64,000 nt of DNA from Bdellovibrio svalbardensis (GTDB lineage Bacteria > Bdellovibrionota > Bdellovibrionia > Bdellovibrionales > Bdellovibrionaceae): assembly GCF_029531655.1 (NCBI RefSeq), contig NZ_JANRMI010000001.1, positions 930,001 through 994,000 on the forward strand. Direction: 5' to 3'. Under the pieces are notes generated by a model. That model had not been told where the DNA came from. It was given only the letters and a program-made list of their open reading frames with translations, and made no database searches. The translations under genes and the position numbers were made by a program. Shown piece by piece: positions 17,564 to 27,207 of the stretch; position 1 is the stretch's first letter; each line of letters opens with the position of its first letter.

Positions 17564-19053
17564 ATATTCGCGATCATAGTTCTCAATTTACGATTTATGT
17601 CTTCACCACGGATGTGGATCAGGGGGCTTCTGTGAAAGTTTATCTTTCACAGGCGGGCTATGATGCGTACTTCTTCCAGGATCCTGAAGCTCTTGAAACA
17701 AGACTGAAGGAAAATCCACCGCATATTCTAGTATTCTCTACAGCGGCCCTTGGCGGTTCGCTCAGTGATTTTGTGACCCATGTTCAGGGTATTAATGATG
17801 AAATTCGATTTATCGCGATCACCGCTATTTCACAGTTTGATATTTTAGCTCAATACAATTCATTCGGATTTGTTGATGTGATTTCAGACGAGGCGGCCGC
17901 TTTGGAGACTCGAGTTGTCTGGTCCGTGGATAGAGCTTGTGAAAAGTTGTATCTCAGTTATCAAAACGAGCAGCTCTTTGATGATTTGCAGACGGTTAAG
18001 CAGCAGGTGGATGAAGTTCACAAAGCGGCCGTAACCAGTATGAAGGCCGCGGCTGCGGCAGAGAAGCTGGAGACGGTTTCTTTTGCGACGAAAATTGGTC
18101 AGTATCGTTCGGCGCATAGCAAAGAAGATTTGATTCAAAGGTTCTTGAATAATATTTCCGGCTCCATGTGTATCTTCTTTAAATTTTTGCCTTCTGTGCG
18201 TTCGTTCGTTGCGACTCATGGAAATGGTGTTGAAGGTTCACAAATTCAAGGCGTGGGCTGTCAGCTCGAGGCTGATGATGTGAAAGATTTGAATGGTCAG
18301 CTCTCCGTAGGACTTCTGCCGGCACGCTTTAATGCGATGTTGGTCGAGGCTTTCCACTTCAATCCTCCCAAAGGTTTGCCGCTTTACGGTGCGCAAAATT
18401 TGGAGGGCGTATTTGTTTACTCAGGAAGTTTGGAAAAAGGGGCGGCGACGCAGTTGAATGAAGAGTTTGCGCTCTTCTCGCTGTGCTACTCACATTTGGC
18501 GCTGGAAAAAAAGGTGGACGCTCTTGAGGTCCAAGATTTCGTCACAGAACTTCATAACCGCAATTACTATGTTAAAATTCTCGCTGACGAAGTGTCTCGT
18601 TCGCGCCGCTTGAAGCAGCCGGTCTCCGTGGTGAAAATCGCCATGGATGACTTTTATGAGATTGAATCATCTTTGGGTGAAGCGGTGAGAGATGAGTTGC
18701 TAAAATCCGTTGCGACAGTCATTGCTAAGACCAGCCGCTCGAACGATCAAAGTTGTCGAACGGCGGCGAATGAGATGGCGATGATTCTGCCTCACTGCTC
18801 GAAAAAAGGAGCAGCTTTGCGCGCGGAAAGACTTCGTCGAATTATCGAAGGAACTTCATTCCTGGATAAAGGCATGAAAGTTTCAATTAGTTTGGGAATT
18901 AGTGAGTATCCGTCTTTGTGTGATTCTGCGAAATCTTTGGATGAGTCAGCGACTAAAGCCCTCAGCCATATCGTGGATAAAGGTGGAAATAAAATCTGTT
19001 TGTACAAGGCGCCAGAGACTCATCGTCCTGACTTCGAAGTACCAGTAGAGTAG
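17560..19053 (+). CDS. Receiver-like / degenerate GGDEF protein
   Basis: A 497-residue protein starting at TTG 17560, which overlaps the kinase stop, with AGAGGA just upstream. Residues about 10-125 look like a CheY fold without the usual phosphorylation Asp context. A helical linker and a GAF-like middle region follow (about 180-320). From about 330 there is a GGDEF fold (HNRNYYVKILADEVSRSRR and VSISLGISEYPS), but the signature loop reads AANEM instead of GGDEF. It is therefore very unlikely to make c-di-GMP. It may bind a nucleotide or act as a scaffold or signal partner of the kinase. Coupled translation with the kinase supports a shared pathway. Confidence 0.8.
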   Translation: MNIRDHSSQFTIYVFTTDVDQGASVKVYLSQAGYDAYFFQDPEALETRLKENPPHILVFSTAALGGSLSDFVTHVQGINDEIRFIAITAISQFDILAQYNSFGFVDVISDEAAALETRVVWSVDRACEKLYLSYQNEQLFDDLQTVKQQVDEVHKAAVTSMKAAAAAEKLETVSFATKIGQYRSAHSKEDLIQRFLNNISGSMCIFFKFLPSVRSFVATHGNGVEGSQIQGVGCQLEADDVKDLNGQLSVGLLPARFNAMLVEAFHFNPPKGLPLYGAQNLEGVFVYSGSLEKGAATQLNEEFALFSLCYSHLALEKKVDALEVQDFVTELHNRNYYVKILADEVSRSRRLKQPVSVVKIAMDDFYEIESSLGEAVRDELLKSVATVIAKTSRSNDQSCRTAANEMAMILPHCSKKGAALRAERLRRIIEGTSFLDKGMKVSISLGISEYPSLCDSAKSLDESATKALSHIVDKGGNKICLYKAPETHRPDFEVPVE

Positions 19054-19070
19054 GGAATAGATAATAGTTG

Positions 19071-20267
19071 ATGGAAATGTATCGACGGACTTTTGCAGAA
19101 ATTAATCTTGATCACTTGGCACATAACATACGTGTCCTGCAGACGTCTTTTCCTGATGCTCCCTTTCTTTGTCCCATGGTGAAGGCAAATGCCTATGGCC
19201 ATGGTGACGTTCAGCTTGCGCGCTTTCTTGAAACTCTCGGAATCAAACATCTTGGGGTCTGCCTGATTGAAGAAGGCCTTTTGCTTCGTCACTTCGGGGT
19301 GAAGGCGGAGATCTTGGTTTTCCGTGGTTTCGACCGCGAAGGCGCTGAAAAGATCATTCAATACCGCATGACTCCGGTCGTAACAACCTGGGAGCAAATT
19401 GATCATCTCGAAGAAGTTGCGAAGTCACCGGTCAACATTCATTTGAAATTTGATACAGGCATGAATCGTTTGGGGTTTCGTCCTGAAGAGGCGCAGAAAC
19501 TTTACGAACGTCTTTGGCAGAATAAAAAGATACGCGTGAAGGCCTTGGTGACTCATCTTTATAACGGTGAGGATGCAATCTCTGATCAAGGCAACAGCGC
19601 GGATCAATTGCGCCGCCTGCATCAAGCCAGCGAAATTTTTAAACCTTTCGAAATCTTCTCTCATGCTCTGAACAGTGCGGGGATTTTAAATCTACTCAAG
19701 CTTCGTAAAGAGCATAAAGCAGAACATCCATTGCTTTTGCAAAACTGGGGATTGCGTCCTGGGTTGATGATCTATGGTTACAATCCAGTACCTGGTGTGA
19801 ATTGTGATTTGAAGCCGGTGATGAGTTTAAAATCCGTGGTCAATACCTTCAGACACCTCAAGGCGGGGGAAACCGTATCGTACGGAGGAACCTGGAAAGC
19901 CAAGCAGGATTCTGTCATTGCGGTTGTTCCGATTGGTTATGCCGATGGCTATCACCGTATTTTGTCGAATCAGTCCCATGCCTTGTTCAATGGAGTTCGC
20001 GTTCCGTTGGTGGGCAACATTTGCATGGATTATCTCATGCTGGATGTGACAGAGGCGGTTCGCGGAAAAGATTTGGTACAATATAAAGATCAAGAAGTGG
20101 TTCTTTTTGGCCAAGACTCATTTGGAAATTTTTTGTCTCCGGAAGAGCTTGCTGGAAAAGCAAAAAGCATCACTTGGGAAATGCTCACCAGTGTGGGGGA
20201 GCGGGTTCCGCGTGTTTATACTGGTGCGGATGCCAGTTTTGTTATCGAGAACGTTGGGGGAGAATAA
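19071..20267 (+). CDS. alr: Alanine racemase
   Basis: A 398-residue PLP enzyme that interconverts L- and D-alanine for peptidoglycan. K38 in MVKANAYGHG is the PLP lysine, and Y271 in VSYGGTW is the second catalytic base. Other family motifs are FDTGMNRLGF and GNICMDYLMLDV. Three starts are possible (TTG 19068, ATG 19071, ATG 19077); none has a strong ribosome site, and ATG 19071 is chosen. The stop abuts the ATG of the MlaE-like gene, so it heads a tight operon with a lipid-transport system. Confidence 0.93.
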   Translation: MEMYRRTFAEINLDHLAHNIRVLQTSFPDAPFLCPMVKANAYGHGDVQLARFLETLGIKHLGVCLIEEGLLLRHFGVKAEILVFRGFDREGAEKIIQYRMTPVVTTWEQIDHLEEVAKSPVNIHLKFDTGMNRLGFRPEEAQKLYERLWQNKKIRVKALVTHLYNGEDAISDQGNSADQLRRLHQASEIFKPFEIFSHALNSAGILNLLKLRKEHKAEHPLLLQNWGLRPGLMIYGYNPVPGVNCDLKPVMSLKSVVNTFRHLKAGETVSYGGTWKAKQDSVIAVVPIGYADGYHRILSNQSHALFNGVRVPLVGNICMDYLMLDVTEAVRGKDLVQYKDQEVVLFGQDSFGNFLSPEELAGKAKSITWEMLTSVGERVPRVYTGADASFVIENVGGE

Positions 20268-21095
20268 ATGACTATCGCGGATAGAGCTGCTTCGGCGGTG
20301 ACCTGGATAGGTGATTGGGTTATTAAATCAGTCACAGACTTTATTGAGCAGACCGGAAAGATCATTTTGTTCTTCAACGAAAGTGTACGGTTGATTTTCG
20401 CAAAGCCTTCACGCTTTCCCGAGATCATCAAGCACATGGAGTTCATTGGAAACCAATCCATTGCCATCATTAGTTTGACGGGTGTCTTCACTGGTCTGGC
20501 TTTGTCTTTCCAAATCTATTTGGGCTTCAAGATGTTCAATGCCGTCAATATGGTGGGACCGGTTGTGGCTTTGGGTATCACTCGCGAGTTGGGGCCGGTA
20601 TTAACGGGCTTGATCGTTGCCGCAAGAGCAGGGGGAGCCATGGCCGCTCGCCTTGGTACCATGCGTGTGAATGAGCAGATCGATGCTTTGGATGTGATGG
20701 GTGTCAATACCAAGCAATATTTGATTTCTCCAAGAATGGTCGCAGCAGTTATCTGCATGCCGTTGTTGACGGCGGTATTTGACTTCGTCGCGATGCTTGG
20801 AAGTTATGTTCTTTGTGTGAAGCTGGTTCAATTGGACGAAGCCGTTTTCTGGCAAAGAATCAAAGATATGATTGAAGTTAAGCATATCAACGAAGGTCTT
20901 TTTAAATCTGCCGTATTCGGTTTGTTCTTCGCTCTTATCTGCACCTATCGCGGTTTCAATACGACGGGTGGTGCAAAAGGTGTTGGCGATGCAACCAATC
21001 AAGGTGTCGTACAAAGTATGGTGGCCATTATCATTCTGGATTATTTCCTGACGAACCTGATTCGTTTCTACTACAACGTCATGGGGATTTCATAA
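20268..21095 (+). CDS. mlaE: MlaE/YrbE-family lipid ABC transporter permease
   Basis: A 275-residue inner-membrane protein of the MlaE family. It has an N-terminal amphipathic helix, then about five or six hydrophobic segments. The conserved stretch GITRELGPVLTGLIVAARAG is followed by AAMAARLGTMRVNEQIDALDVMG, where the coupling helix contacts the ATPase. MlaE proteins move phospholipids between inner and outer membrane with MlaF and an MCE protein, both encoded immediately downstream. The direction of transport here cannot be told. It starts directly after the alr stop and overlaps mlaF by one base. Confidence 0.92.
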   Translation: MTIADRAASAVTWIGDWVIKSVTDFIEQTGKIILFFNESVRLIFAKPSRFPEIIKHMEFIGNQSIAIISLTGVFTGLALSFQIYLGFKMFNAVNMVGPVVALGITRELGPVLTGLIVAARAGGAMAARLGTMRVNEQIDALDVMGVNTKQYLISPRMVAAVICMPLLTAVFDFVAMLGSYVLCVKLVQLDEAVFWQRIKDMIEVKHINEGLFKSAVFGLFFALICTYRGFNTTGGAKGVGDATNQGVVQSMVAIIILDYFLTNLIRFYYNVMGIS

Positions 21096-21859
21096 TGCGC
21101 AATGAATCTGCGATCGTTCTAAAAGACGTCACCAAATCCTTCGATGGTGGAAAAGATTTTGTTCTTAAGGGCATCAATTTAGAGGTTCCCAAGGGGTCAT
21201 TGACCGCGATTATTGGGTTTTCCGGGACAGGAAAAAGTGTCGTCTTGAAGCACTTGCTGGGCTTGTATAAACCAACCGCAGGAAGCATTGAGGTTTTAGG
21301 GACGGATCTAAGCACTCTCAATGAAGATCAACTCACTAAGTTTCGCTGTAAATTTGGGGTGCTCTTTCAATCGGCGGCATTGTTCGATGATATGACAGTT
21401 CTTGAGAATGTTTGCTTTCCACTTTTTGAGCATCGTCGCGATCTCAAAGAGACACAGGTCCTTCGTATAGCCGAGCAAAAGTTGCACGACGTTGGTTTGG
21501 ACCCAAAACATTTTCAAAAGCTCCCTTCGCAAATTTCTGGAGGGATGCAGAAGCGAACGGGGTTGGCCCGAGCTCTCGCCCTAGATCCAGAAATTTTGAT
21601 ATACGATGAGCCCACCACGGGATTAGATCCCATTCTGACTGAAATGGTGGATAATTTGATTCTGAGTACTCACAAATCAAGACCAGGCACGACATCAATC
21701 ATGGTTTCTCATGATTTGTCCGCCGCGTTTAGGATTGCCGATCATATCGCAATGTTAGATAGTGGCCGGGTTTTGCTTTTCGGTACTCCAGAGGATTTCT
21801 TCAATACCGATATTGAACTGGTGAAGAGATTCGTGAATAAAGGGATGAAACATCAATGA
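21095..21859 (+). CDS. mlaF: MlaF-type ABC transporter ATPase
   Basis: A 254-residue ATPase. Walker A is GFSGTGKSVV (41-50), the Q loop is in VLFQSAALFDDMTV, the signature is SGGMQKRTGLARALA, and Walker B is ILIYDEPTTGLDP with the catalytic Glu, followed by the switch His in MVSHDL. The sequence SGGMQKR is characteristic of MlaF/Ttg2A rather than other ABC ATPases. It is sandwiched between the permease and MCE genes, with one-base and four-base overlaps, and supplies energy for lipid transfer. Confidence 0.93.
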   Translation: MRNESAIVLKDVTKSFDGGKDFVLKGINLEVPKGSLTAIIGFSGTGKSVVLKHLLGLYKPTAGSIEVLGTDLSTLNEDQLTKFRCKFGVLFQSAALFDDMTVLENVCFPLFEHRRDLKETQVLRIAEQKLHDVGLDPKHFQKLPSQISGGMQKRTGLARALALDPEILIYDEPTTGLDPILTEMVDNLILSTHKSRPGTTSIMVSHDLSAAFRIADHIAMLDSGRVLLFGTPEDFFNTDIELVKRFVNKGMKHQ

Positions 21860-23214
21860 ATTTGCTCCGTGCGACTGAGTTTAAAGTTGGCCTCTTAGTG
21901 ATCATCGTGGGATCTCTGATCGCCGTGATGTCTATGCAAGTCAGTGATGATCCATCGTATTTGGGTCGCTCTAAAAAAGCCTGGTTCCTTATTCCTAATG
22001 CGGGTGGTTTGGTTAAAAACTCTGCCATCCGTTCCGCAGGTATTCCTGTTGGTGTGATCAAAGACATCCGCTTGCAAGATGGCCAAGCCCGCGTTGATAT
22101 CACTATTAAATCTGAAATTCCTTTGACGACATCAGCGTCTATTGAGATCAAAGCTCAAGGTATCTTGGGTGACTCACACGTTGAGGTATATCCTGGCTCT
22201 CCAACAGATCCTCCGTTGCCTGACAATGCCCAAATCACCAACATCAAAGCCAAAGGTTCTTTGGATAACTTGATGGCGGAAGTGGGGGAAGTGGCCTCTT
22301 CATTGAAAGTGGTGGCAAAGAACCTGGAAGAGGCAACGACAGAAGATGGCACTCGTAAGCATATCTTGGGTCGTATTGTTAAAAACGTAGAAACAATCAC
22401 GAACGATCTCGCTCACGTAACTTCTGAAAATAAAGATAAGATCGGCGAAATCGTAGATCAAATCCACGATGTCACTTCGTCTTTGCAAAAGATTGCTAAT
22501 GACAATAGCGATCAAGGTCTTAAAAAGACTTGGGAGCACTTGTCAGCAACTGTTAAAAACCTTGATGACGTAACTGCTAAGATCAGTCGTGGTGAAGGCA
22601 CCATTGGTAAACTTGTCAGCGATGAAACCACTGCTGAAAAAGTGGAATCTGCGATCGACGGGGTTAATGACCTTGTGGGCGCAGCAAGCCGTATTCAAAC
22701 TGCCATGGATTTCCACACAGAATATCTTGGAACCGTGGGAAGCTGGAAATCAACTATTGGGGTTTATATCCAACCAGGTCTAGATCGCTTCTACTATCTT
22801 GGTATCGTAGACGATCCAGCCGGTGTTGTGGAAACCACACGTACTCAAACGACGGGAACAACCACTTCCGATATCACAGAGAAGAAAACCTACGAGCAAA
22901 AAGTTAAATTCACTTTGCTCTTCGGTAAGAACTTCTGGGACCTTACTTTGCGTGGCGGTATCATCGAAAACGGTGGTGGTTTTGGAATCGATTACTACTT
23001 CTTCCGTCGTAAGTTGAAGGTTTCTACAGAGCTCTTCGACTTTACAAGAACGAACTGGCGTACCTTTGCCACATATTACTTCTATCGTGGTCTTTATGTT
23101 AATGTCGGTATCAACGACGCTCTTGATAAGAACGGTGCGAGATCTGGCTTTGCAGGAGCGGGTCTTTATCTTACCAACGATGACCTTAAATTTCTCTTAA
23201 CTAAAGGCCTCTAG
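21856..23214 (+). CDS. mlaD: MCE (MlaD-like) protein with C-terminal strand-rich domain
   Basis: A 452-residue protein. One N-terminal membrane segment (about 11-28) is followed by a single MCE domain (about 40-120: AGGLVKNSAIRSAGIPVGVI, GILGDSHVEVYPG). Next come long helices (about 130-290) of the kind that build lipid tunnels. The last ~150 residues are different: short alternating strands rich in Tyr, Phe and Gly (GGGFGIDYYFF, FATYYFYRGLYVNVG), looking like part of an outer-membrane beta-barrel. E. coli MlaD is only ~183 residues and lacks this. The protein might therefore reach from inner membrane to outer membrane by itself (inference). Confidence 0.85.
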   Translation: MNLLRATEFKVGLLVIIVGSLIAVMSMQVSDDPSYLGRSKKAWFLIPNAGGLVKNSAIRSAGIPVGVIKDIRLQDGQARVDITIKSEIPLTTSASIEIKAQGILGDSHVEVYPGSPTDPPLPDNAQITNIKAKGSLDNLMAEVGEVASSLKVVAKNLEEATTEDGTRKHILGRIVKNVETITNDLAHVTSENKDKIGEIVDQIHDVTSSLQKIANDNSDQGLKKTWEHLSATVKNLDDVTAKISRGEGTIGKLVSDETTAEKVESAIDGVNDLVGAASRIQTAMDFHTEYLGTVGSWKSTIGVYIQPGLDRFYYLGIVDDPAGVVETTRTQTTGTTTSDITEKKTYEQKVKFTLLFGKNFWDLTLRGGIIENGGGFGIDYYFFRRKLKVSTELFDFTRTNWRTFATYYFYRGLYVNVGINDALDKNGARSGFAGAGLYLTNDDLKFLLTKGL

Positions 23215-23217
23215 ATT

Positions 23218-25002
23218 ATGACAGCTGCGCCCGGCAACTCCGAAAGGAACTGGCTTGTTAAATCCTCCACGAGGATTCTCGGGCCGTATACTTTGGAAGA
23301 AGTGACGGGCATGTTGGCCAGCAAGCAAATCTCAATTATTGATGAGGTTCGCCAGCCCACCGGCCGCTGGTCTTATATTCGCGAAAGCGAACTTTTCATG
23401 GAGATCGTAAGAAACATCCGTGAGGAGCAAGATAACTCTTCTGAAAATACCATGACTCAATCAGTGGCTCAGCACACCGTCACCAAAACGGATGCTCAGA
23501 CCGCCAGTATTACAATTTCAGATGAGCTGACTCCGACGCCATTTCCTGTGATGGAAGTGAAGCCTCCTGCTATGGAGTCTCATATTAAAGATGTCACTCC
23601 TTCGGTTGAACGAGCGAACAGTCGTTCTTTGGCGACGGATAATGCTGCCGCTAAAAGTTATGGTTCGGCGGCAGACAATCGAGTTAAAGGTAAAATTCAG
23701 AAACAATCGAATGTTCTTCGTTGGAGTTTGATCGGTATTGCCGGCCTTGCAGCCGTCGCGATTGTCGTTAGCCTGTCTTTAAAGGGTTCCAAAAAATCTG
23801 CAGGCTATGAGGAGCTGTTAAAACAAGCTCTTCGCTACAAGAGTATGGGCTTGTACGATAAATCCCTCGCCGCTTATAAAAAGGCGTCTGCGATTAAAGA
23901 ACCTGATTCTGATACTCAAACACAAATGGCTCCGGTGCTTATTTCAGAAGATCGCCAAAGTTTGCAGGGGCGACGTATTCTTGAAAGAGCTTTGATTCAA
24001 GACGGAAGAACGCGTGAAGATTTGGTCGAAGCCTATTTGGGGATCTCTGTTTCTTACATGATGGATGGAGATTTAAAAGAAGCTGAAGATACTTTGCAAA
24101 AAGCGATTGGCCATGAGCCTTCGAATATCTCGGCACTTTTGAATTTGGCCATCGTGCAGATGAAAAAGGGAAACTACCTCGAAGCAATGCGCGATTTTGA
24201 AGTGATCTATCGCAAAAATGCCAACTCTGTTTTGGCATTGTTTGGTCGTGCAATGTCTGCGATGGAGTATGCAAAATCCACTCAGGATCGTTCGTTCTTG
24301 AAGCCACTGATTCATGATATAAAGACAAGTTTGCAAAAAACCGGCTATCTTCGCCAGGAACTGACCTTGTTCTTGGTTTACGCTCAGAATCTGATAGGCG
24401 ACACGGATGGTGTGAACCAGGCGGTTATTCAGTTCTTGGATTCAGAAGCGGGACTGGCAGAACGCTACACTCATCCGTTGATGGTGGACTGGCGCTTTAC
24501 CCAGTGGGATTATCTGGAAAAATACTGTTCAGAGCTTTTTGAAAAGAGCATTCAAACTGCGGAAATGAAAGCTTTGCGTTCTGTCTGCTTGATGGAAGTG
24601 AATCGTGATTCTGATGCGCAAAAGATGTTGCAAGAAGCATTAACGGAAGGACCGAAAGATCCTTACGTGCTTGCTGCGCAAGCCAGTTACTTGAATAAAG
24701 TGAATCGGTTGCCGGAAGCCATGACCATTCTAAAGATGCCGGAACTGACCAGCTTAAAAGTTAGGAATCATCTTTTGGGTGATATTTGCATCGCCAGCCA
24801 AGACCTGGCTTGCACGGAAAAGATCTTCACCCAAGTTTACCAGGATAATCGCAACGATGTGGCCGCTCTTTACGGTCTTGCTTGGGTTAAGATGAAAAAG
24901 AAAGATCGCGCCGGTGCATATGATTACGTGCGCGCAGGTCTTGAAGCCGAATCCAATTACATTCCAATGCTTGAACTCAGGGACCAATTGGAGTCTGAGT
25001 AA
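23218..25002 (+). CDS. GYF_2-domain, membrane-anchored TPR protein
   Basis: A 594-residue protein. Residues about 11-62 form a GYF_2/DUF4339-type module (NWLVKSSTRILGPYTLEEV, then RWSYIRESELF). A disordered Ser/Thr/Pro-rich linker leads to one membrane segment (169-188, WSLIGIAGLAAVAIVVSLSL). The rest is tetratricopeptide-like helices in the periplasm. GYF_2 domains are thought to bind peptides or partner proteins, so the protein would link a cytoplasmic recognition module to a periplasmic scaffold. It lies three bases after the MCE gene and overlaps the next gene by one base, suggesting a role tied to the lipid-transport or envelope operon. Confidence 0.75.
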   Translation: MTAAPGNSERNWLVKSSTRILGPYTLEEVTGMLASKQISIIDEVRQPTGRWSYIRESELFMEIVRNIREEQDNSSENTMTQSVAQHTVTKTDAQTASITISDELTPTPFPVMEVKPPAMESHIKDVTPSVERANSRSLATDNAAAKSYGSAADNRVKGKIQKQSNVLRWSLIGIAGLAAVAIVVSLSLKGSKKSAGYEELLKQALRYKSMGLYDKSLAAYKKASAIKEPDSDTQTQMAPVLISEDRQSLQGRRILERALIQDGRTREDLVEAYLGISVSYMMDGDLKEAEDTLQKAIGHEPSNISALLNLAIVQMKKGNYLEAMRDFEVIYRKNANSVLALFGRAMSAMEYAKSTQDRSFLKPLIHDIKTSLQKTGYLRQELTLFLVYAQNLIGDTDGVNQAVIQFLDSEAGLAERYTHPLMVDWRFTQWDYLEKYCSELFEKSIQTAEMKALRSVCLMEVNRDSDAQKMLQEALTEGPKDPYVLAAQASYLNKVNRLPEAMTILKMPELTSLKVRNHLLGDICIASQDLACTEKIFTQVYQDNRNDVAALYGLAWVKMKKKDRAGAYDYVRAGLEAESNYIPMLELRDQLESE

Positions 25003-25733
25003 TGAATAATGCAGCCAAGATTTACTCACTCTGGCTGTTTTTAGCACTGGGAGCCTGCACGAAGGATCCCGGCTTTCACGTTGCTGAATACAAAGAAATT
25101 AAATTTGAAGATGTCGCTTCGGATGTAAAAGTTCCGTCGAAAATTTGGGACATGTTGGAGTTCAAAGCCGTCAGCGAGCATGGTGAAGCTCAAGCCGCTT
25201 CTCATGGAGAGGCGCCGAAAGCCGAAGGCGGCGGCGAACACGGAGAGAAAAAAGAGGGTGCAGCCGGCCTGCCCAAAGAAATTATATTCTCTGAAGTGAA
25301 TGTGTTTTTGGTGGAGAAGAACGCTGACATCGTAAAAGGTGAGGCCATTAAGATCGAACTGCCAAAAGGTGGGGGCGAAATTGACTTGGCCCAATTCATC
25401 TCTGATCAAAAGGGTTCTTTTTACGTTGGATTTGAATTTCCAGAGTTCACAGAGTCGACCGCTCAAAAAGTGTTGTTTCTTAGCAAAGGCCGCAAACGTC
25501 GCATCGACGACAAGGTGATCGGGGCAGGTTGCAATCAGGTCCTCGATATTACAGCGTCTTTTATGAAGGCGATGAGCAAAGAGGGGCTAAAGGTTAACAC
25601 CACCCGCGAACGTTACACTTCAGTGTTGGCGGGAACATTCTTCATTGCTGCACAAAAAGCCGGAAACATCTATATTTCACAAGTGACTTTTAAGGACTCT
25701 AAACACCAGAATCTTTTCTGTGAGGTGCCCTGA
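25002..25733 (+). CDS. Putative lipoprotein with His/Glu-rich segment
   Basis: A 243-residue protein with lipobox LALGAC (Cys19). Residues about 58-90 are low-complexity and rich in His, Glu, Gly and Ala (HGEAQAASHGEAPKAEGGG), which could bind metal or be a flexible spacer. The C-terminal half is a globular alpha/beta-like region with no recognised family. One-base overlaps couple it to the GYF_2/TPR gene before it and the YhaM-like gene after it. Confidence 0.6.
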   Translation: MNNAAKIYSLWLFLALGACTKDPGFHVAEYKEIKFEDVASDVKVPSKIWDMLEFKAVSEHGEAQAASHGEAPKAEGGGEHGEKKEGAAGLPKEIIFSEVNVFLVEKNADIVKGEAIKIELPKGGGEIDLAQFISDQKGSFYVGFEFPEFTESTAQKVLFLSKGRKRRIDDKVIGAGCNQVLDITASFMKAMSKEGLKVNTTRERYTSVLAGTFFIAAQKAGNIYISQVTFKDSKHQNLFCEVP

Positions 25734-26695
25734 TGGATAAAAAAACGATTCAGAGTCTTCAAGACAAAGACAATGTCGATCAGCTTTTTCTGGTGAAGGA
25801 AAAGACTGTCGCCGTTGGTAAAAATGGTCGTCCTTTCATGGGGCTGCAATTGGGCGATGCCACGGGTACAATTGATGCCCGGTTGTGGGATCGCGTGGAT
25901 GAGTTGTCCCGCGAGTTTGAAAATGGTGACATTTTAAAAGTAAAGGGCTTGGTACAGCTCTTTCAAAATCGCAAGCAGTTGATCGTTCACAAATTAGAAC
26001 GCATTGACTCTTCCACAGTGAACTTTGAAGATTTTATTCCTCAGGCGTCTCGGAGTGCGGAAGATATGATGGCAGAACTGCTTCATCTTGTGCGCTCAAT
26101 GAAGAACGATCAAATTCGTCAGTTGGTTTTGGATACACTGGAAGATCCGGAAATTAGACCCAAGGTTTTACGTGCTCCTGCCGCGAAATCGATTCACCAT
26201 GCGTGGATTGGTGGTTTGCTGGAGCATATCTTGTCGATCTGTAAAATCATGGATTTTATGGGGACTCACTATCCTTTCTTAAATCGCGATTTGCTTTTGT
26301 TTGGAGCGATCTATCATGACATAGGAAAGATCACCGAGCTTTCCTATGATAATGGCATTTCCTATACAGACCGCGGTCGTTTGATCGGGCACATGCAAAT
26401 TGCCTGCGAGATGATTGATAAAAAAGCCTCGCGCATTTTAGGATTCGACGATGAACTGCGCGACATCTTGAAGCACATTATCCTGAGCCACCATGGCAAG
26501 ATGGAGTATGGTTCTCCAAAGCGTCCTAAATTTTTGGAGGCCATGGTTGTTGCCATGATTGATGATTTCGACAGTAAAGTCGCGACGGTGAAGACTATTG
26601 TCGACAATGAAAAAGGTTCTGGCGAGAAATGGTCTCGCTATAATGAACTGTTTGATCGCTATTTCCTGTTAGATGATCTGAATGAGAAGTATTAA
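25733..26695 (+). CDS. yhaM: YhaM-like 3'-5' exoribonuclease (OB fold + HD domain)
   Basis: A 320-residue protein with an N-terminal OB-fold nucleic-acid-binding domain ([22 protein letters not shown]) and an HD phosphohydrolase domain. The HD residues lie in [24 protein letters not shown], the later [16 protein letters not shown] and MIDDFDSK. This is the architecture of YhaM/Cbf1, which in Firmicutes trims 3' ends of RNA and DNA using Mn. It is cytoplasmic. Coupling to the lipoprotein gene upstream and cysE downstream looks organisational rather than functional. Confidence 0.88.
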   Translation: MDKKTIQSLQDKDNVDQLFLVKEKTVAVGKNGRPFMGLQLGDATGTIDARLWDRVDELSREFENGDILKVKGLVQLFQNRKQLIVHKLERIDSSTVNFEDFIPQASRSAEDMMAELLHLVRSMKNDQIRQLVLDTLEDPEIRPKVLRAPAAKSIHHAWIGGLLEHILSICKIMDFMGTHYPFLNRDLLLFGAIYHDIGKITELSYDNGISYTDRGRLIGHMQIACEMIDKKASRILGFDDELRDILKHIILSHHGKMEYGSPKRPKFLEAMVVAMIDDFDSKVATVKTIVDNEKGSGEKWSRYNELFDRYFLLDDLNEKY

Positions 26696-27201
26696 TGCTT
26701 AAAAGAATTCAAGAGCTGCTCCATACCTATAAAAACTACGATCCAGCAGCGAAGTCGCTGTGGGAGATCGCAATCCTTTATCCGGGACCGAAGGCATTGC
26801 TATGTCATCGTATCGCTCATTATTTGTATGGTATTGAGTTGTTTTTCCTGGCGCGTCTGGTGGCGGAGATTTCTCGTTGGATGACAGGAATTGAAATCCA
26901 TCCCGGTGCCACGATTGGTCGCCGCTTGGTGATTGATCATGGCGTGGGCGTGGTCATCGGAGAGACGGCGATTATTGGTGATGATTGCATCATCTTCCAT
27001 GGTGTGACTTTAGGCGGAATTAAATTTGATCCGGTGAAAAGACATCCAACCGTGGGCAATCGAGTATTGATTGGTACCGGCGCAAAAGTCTTAGGCCCGA
27101 TTACCATTGGTGATGGAGCTACAATAGGAGCCAACTCTGTGGTTGTTCGCGATGTTCCTCCTGGAGCCGTGATGGTCGCACCGCTGGCTCAGCAAAAATA
27201 A
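26695..27201 (+). CDS. cysE: Serine O-acetyltransferase
   Basis: A 168-residue protein made of a short helical N-terminus and a left-handed beta-helix of hexapeptide repeats. Diagnostic motifs are [23 protein letters not shown], then FHGVTLGG and the catalytic-site histidines. It forms O-acetylserine from serine and acetyl-CoA for cysteine synthesis. The short form lacks the long N-terminal domain of E. coli CysE and resembles the EpsC/short CysE type. Its ATG overlaps the yhaM stop. Confidence 0.92.
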   Translation: MLKRIQELLHTYKNYDPAAKSLWEIAILYPGPKALLCHRIAHYLYGIELFFLARLVAEISRWMTGIEIHPGATIGRRLVIDHGVGVVIGETAIIGDDCIIFHGVTLGGIKFDPVKRHPTVGNRVLIGTGAKVLGPITIGDGATIGANSVVVRDVPPGAVMVAPLAQQK

Positions 27202-27207
27202 GGGACT

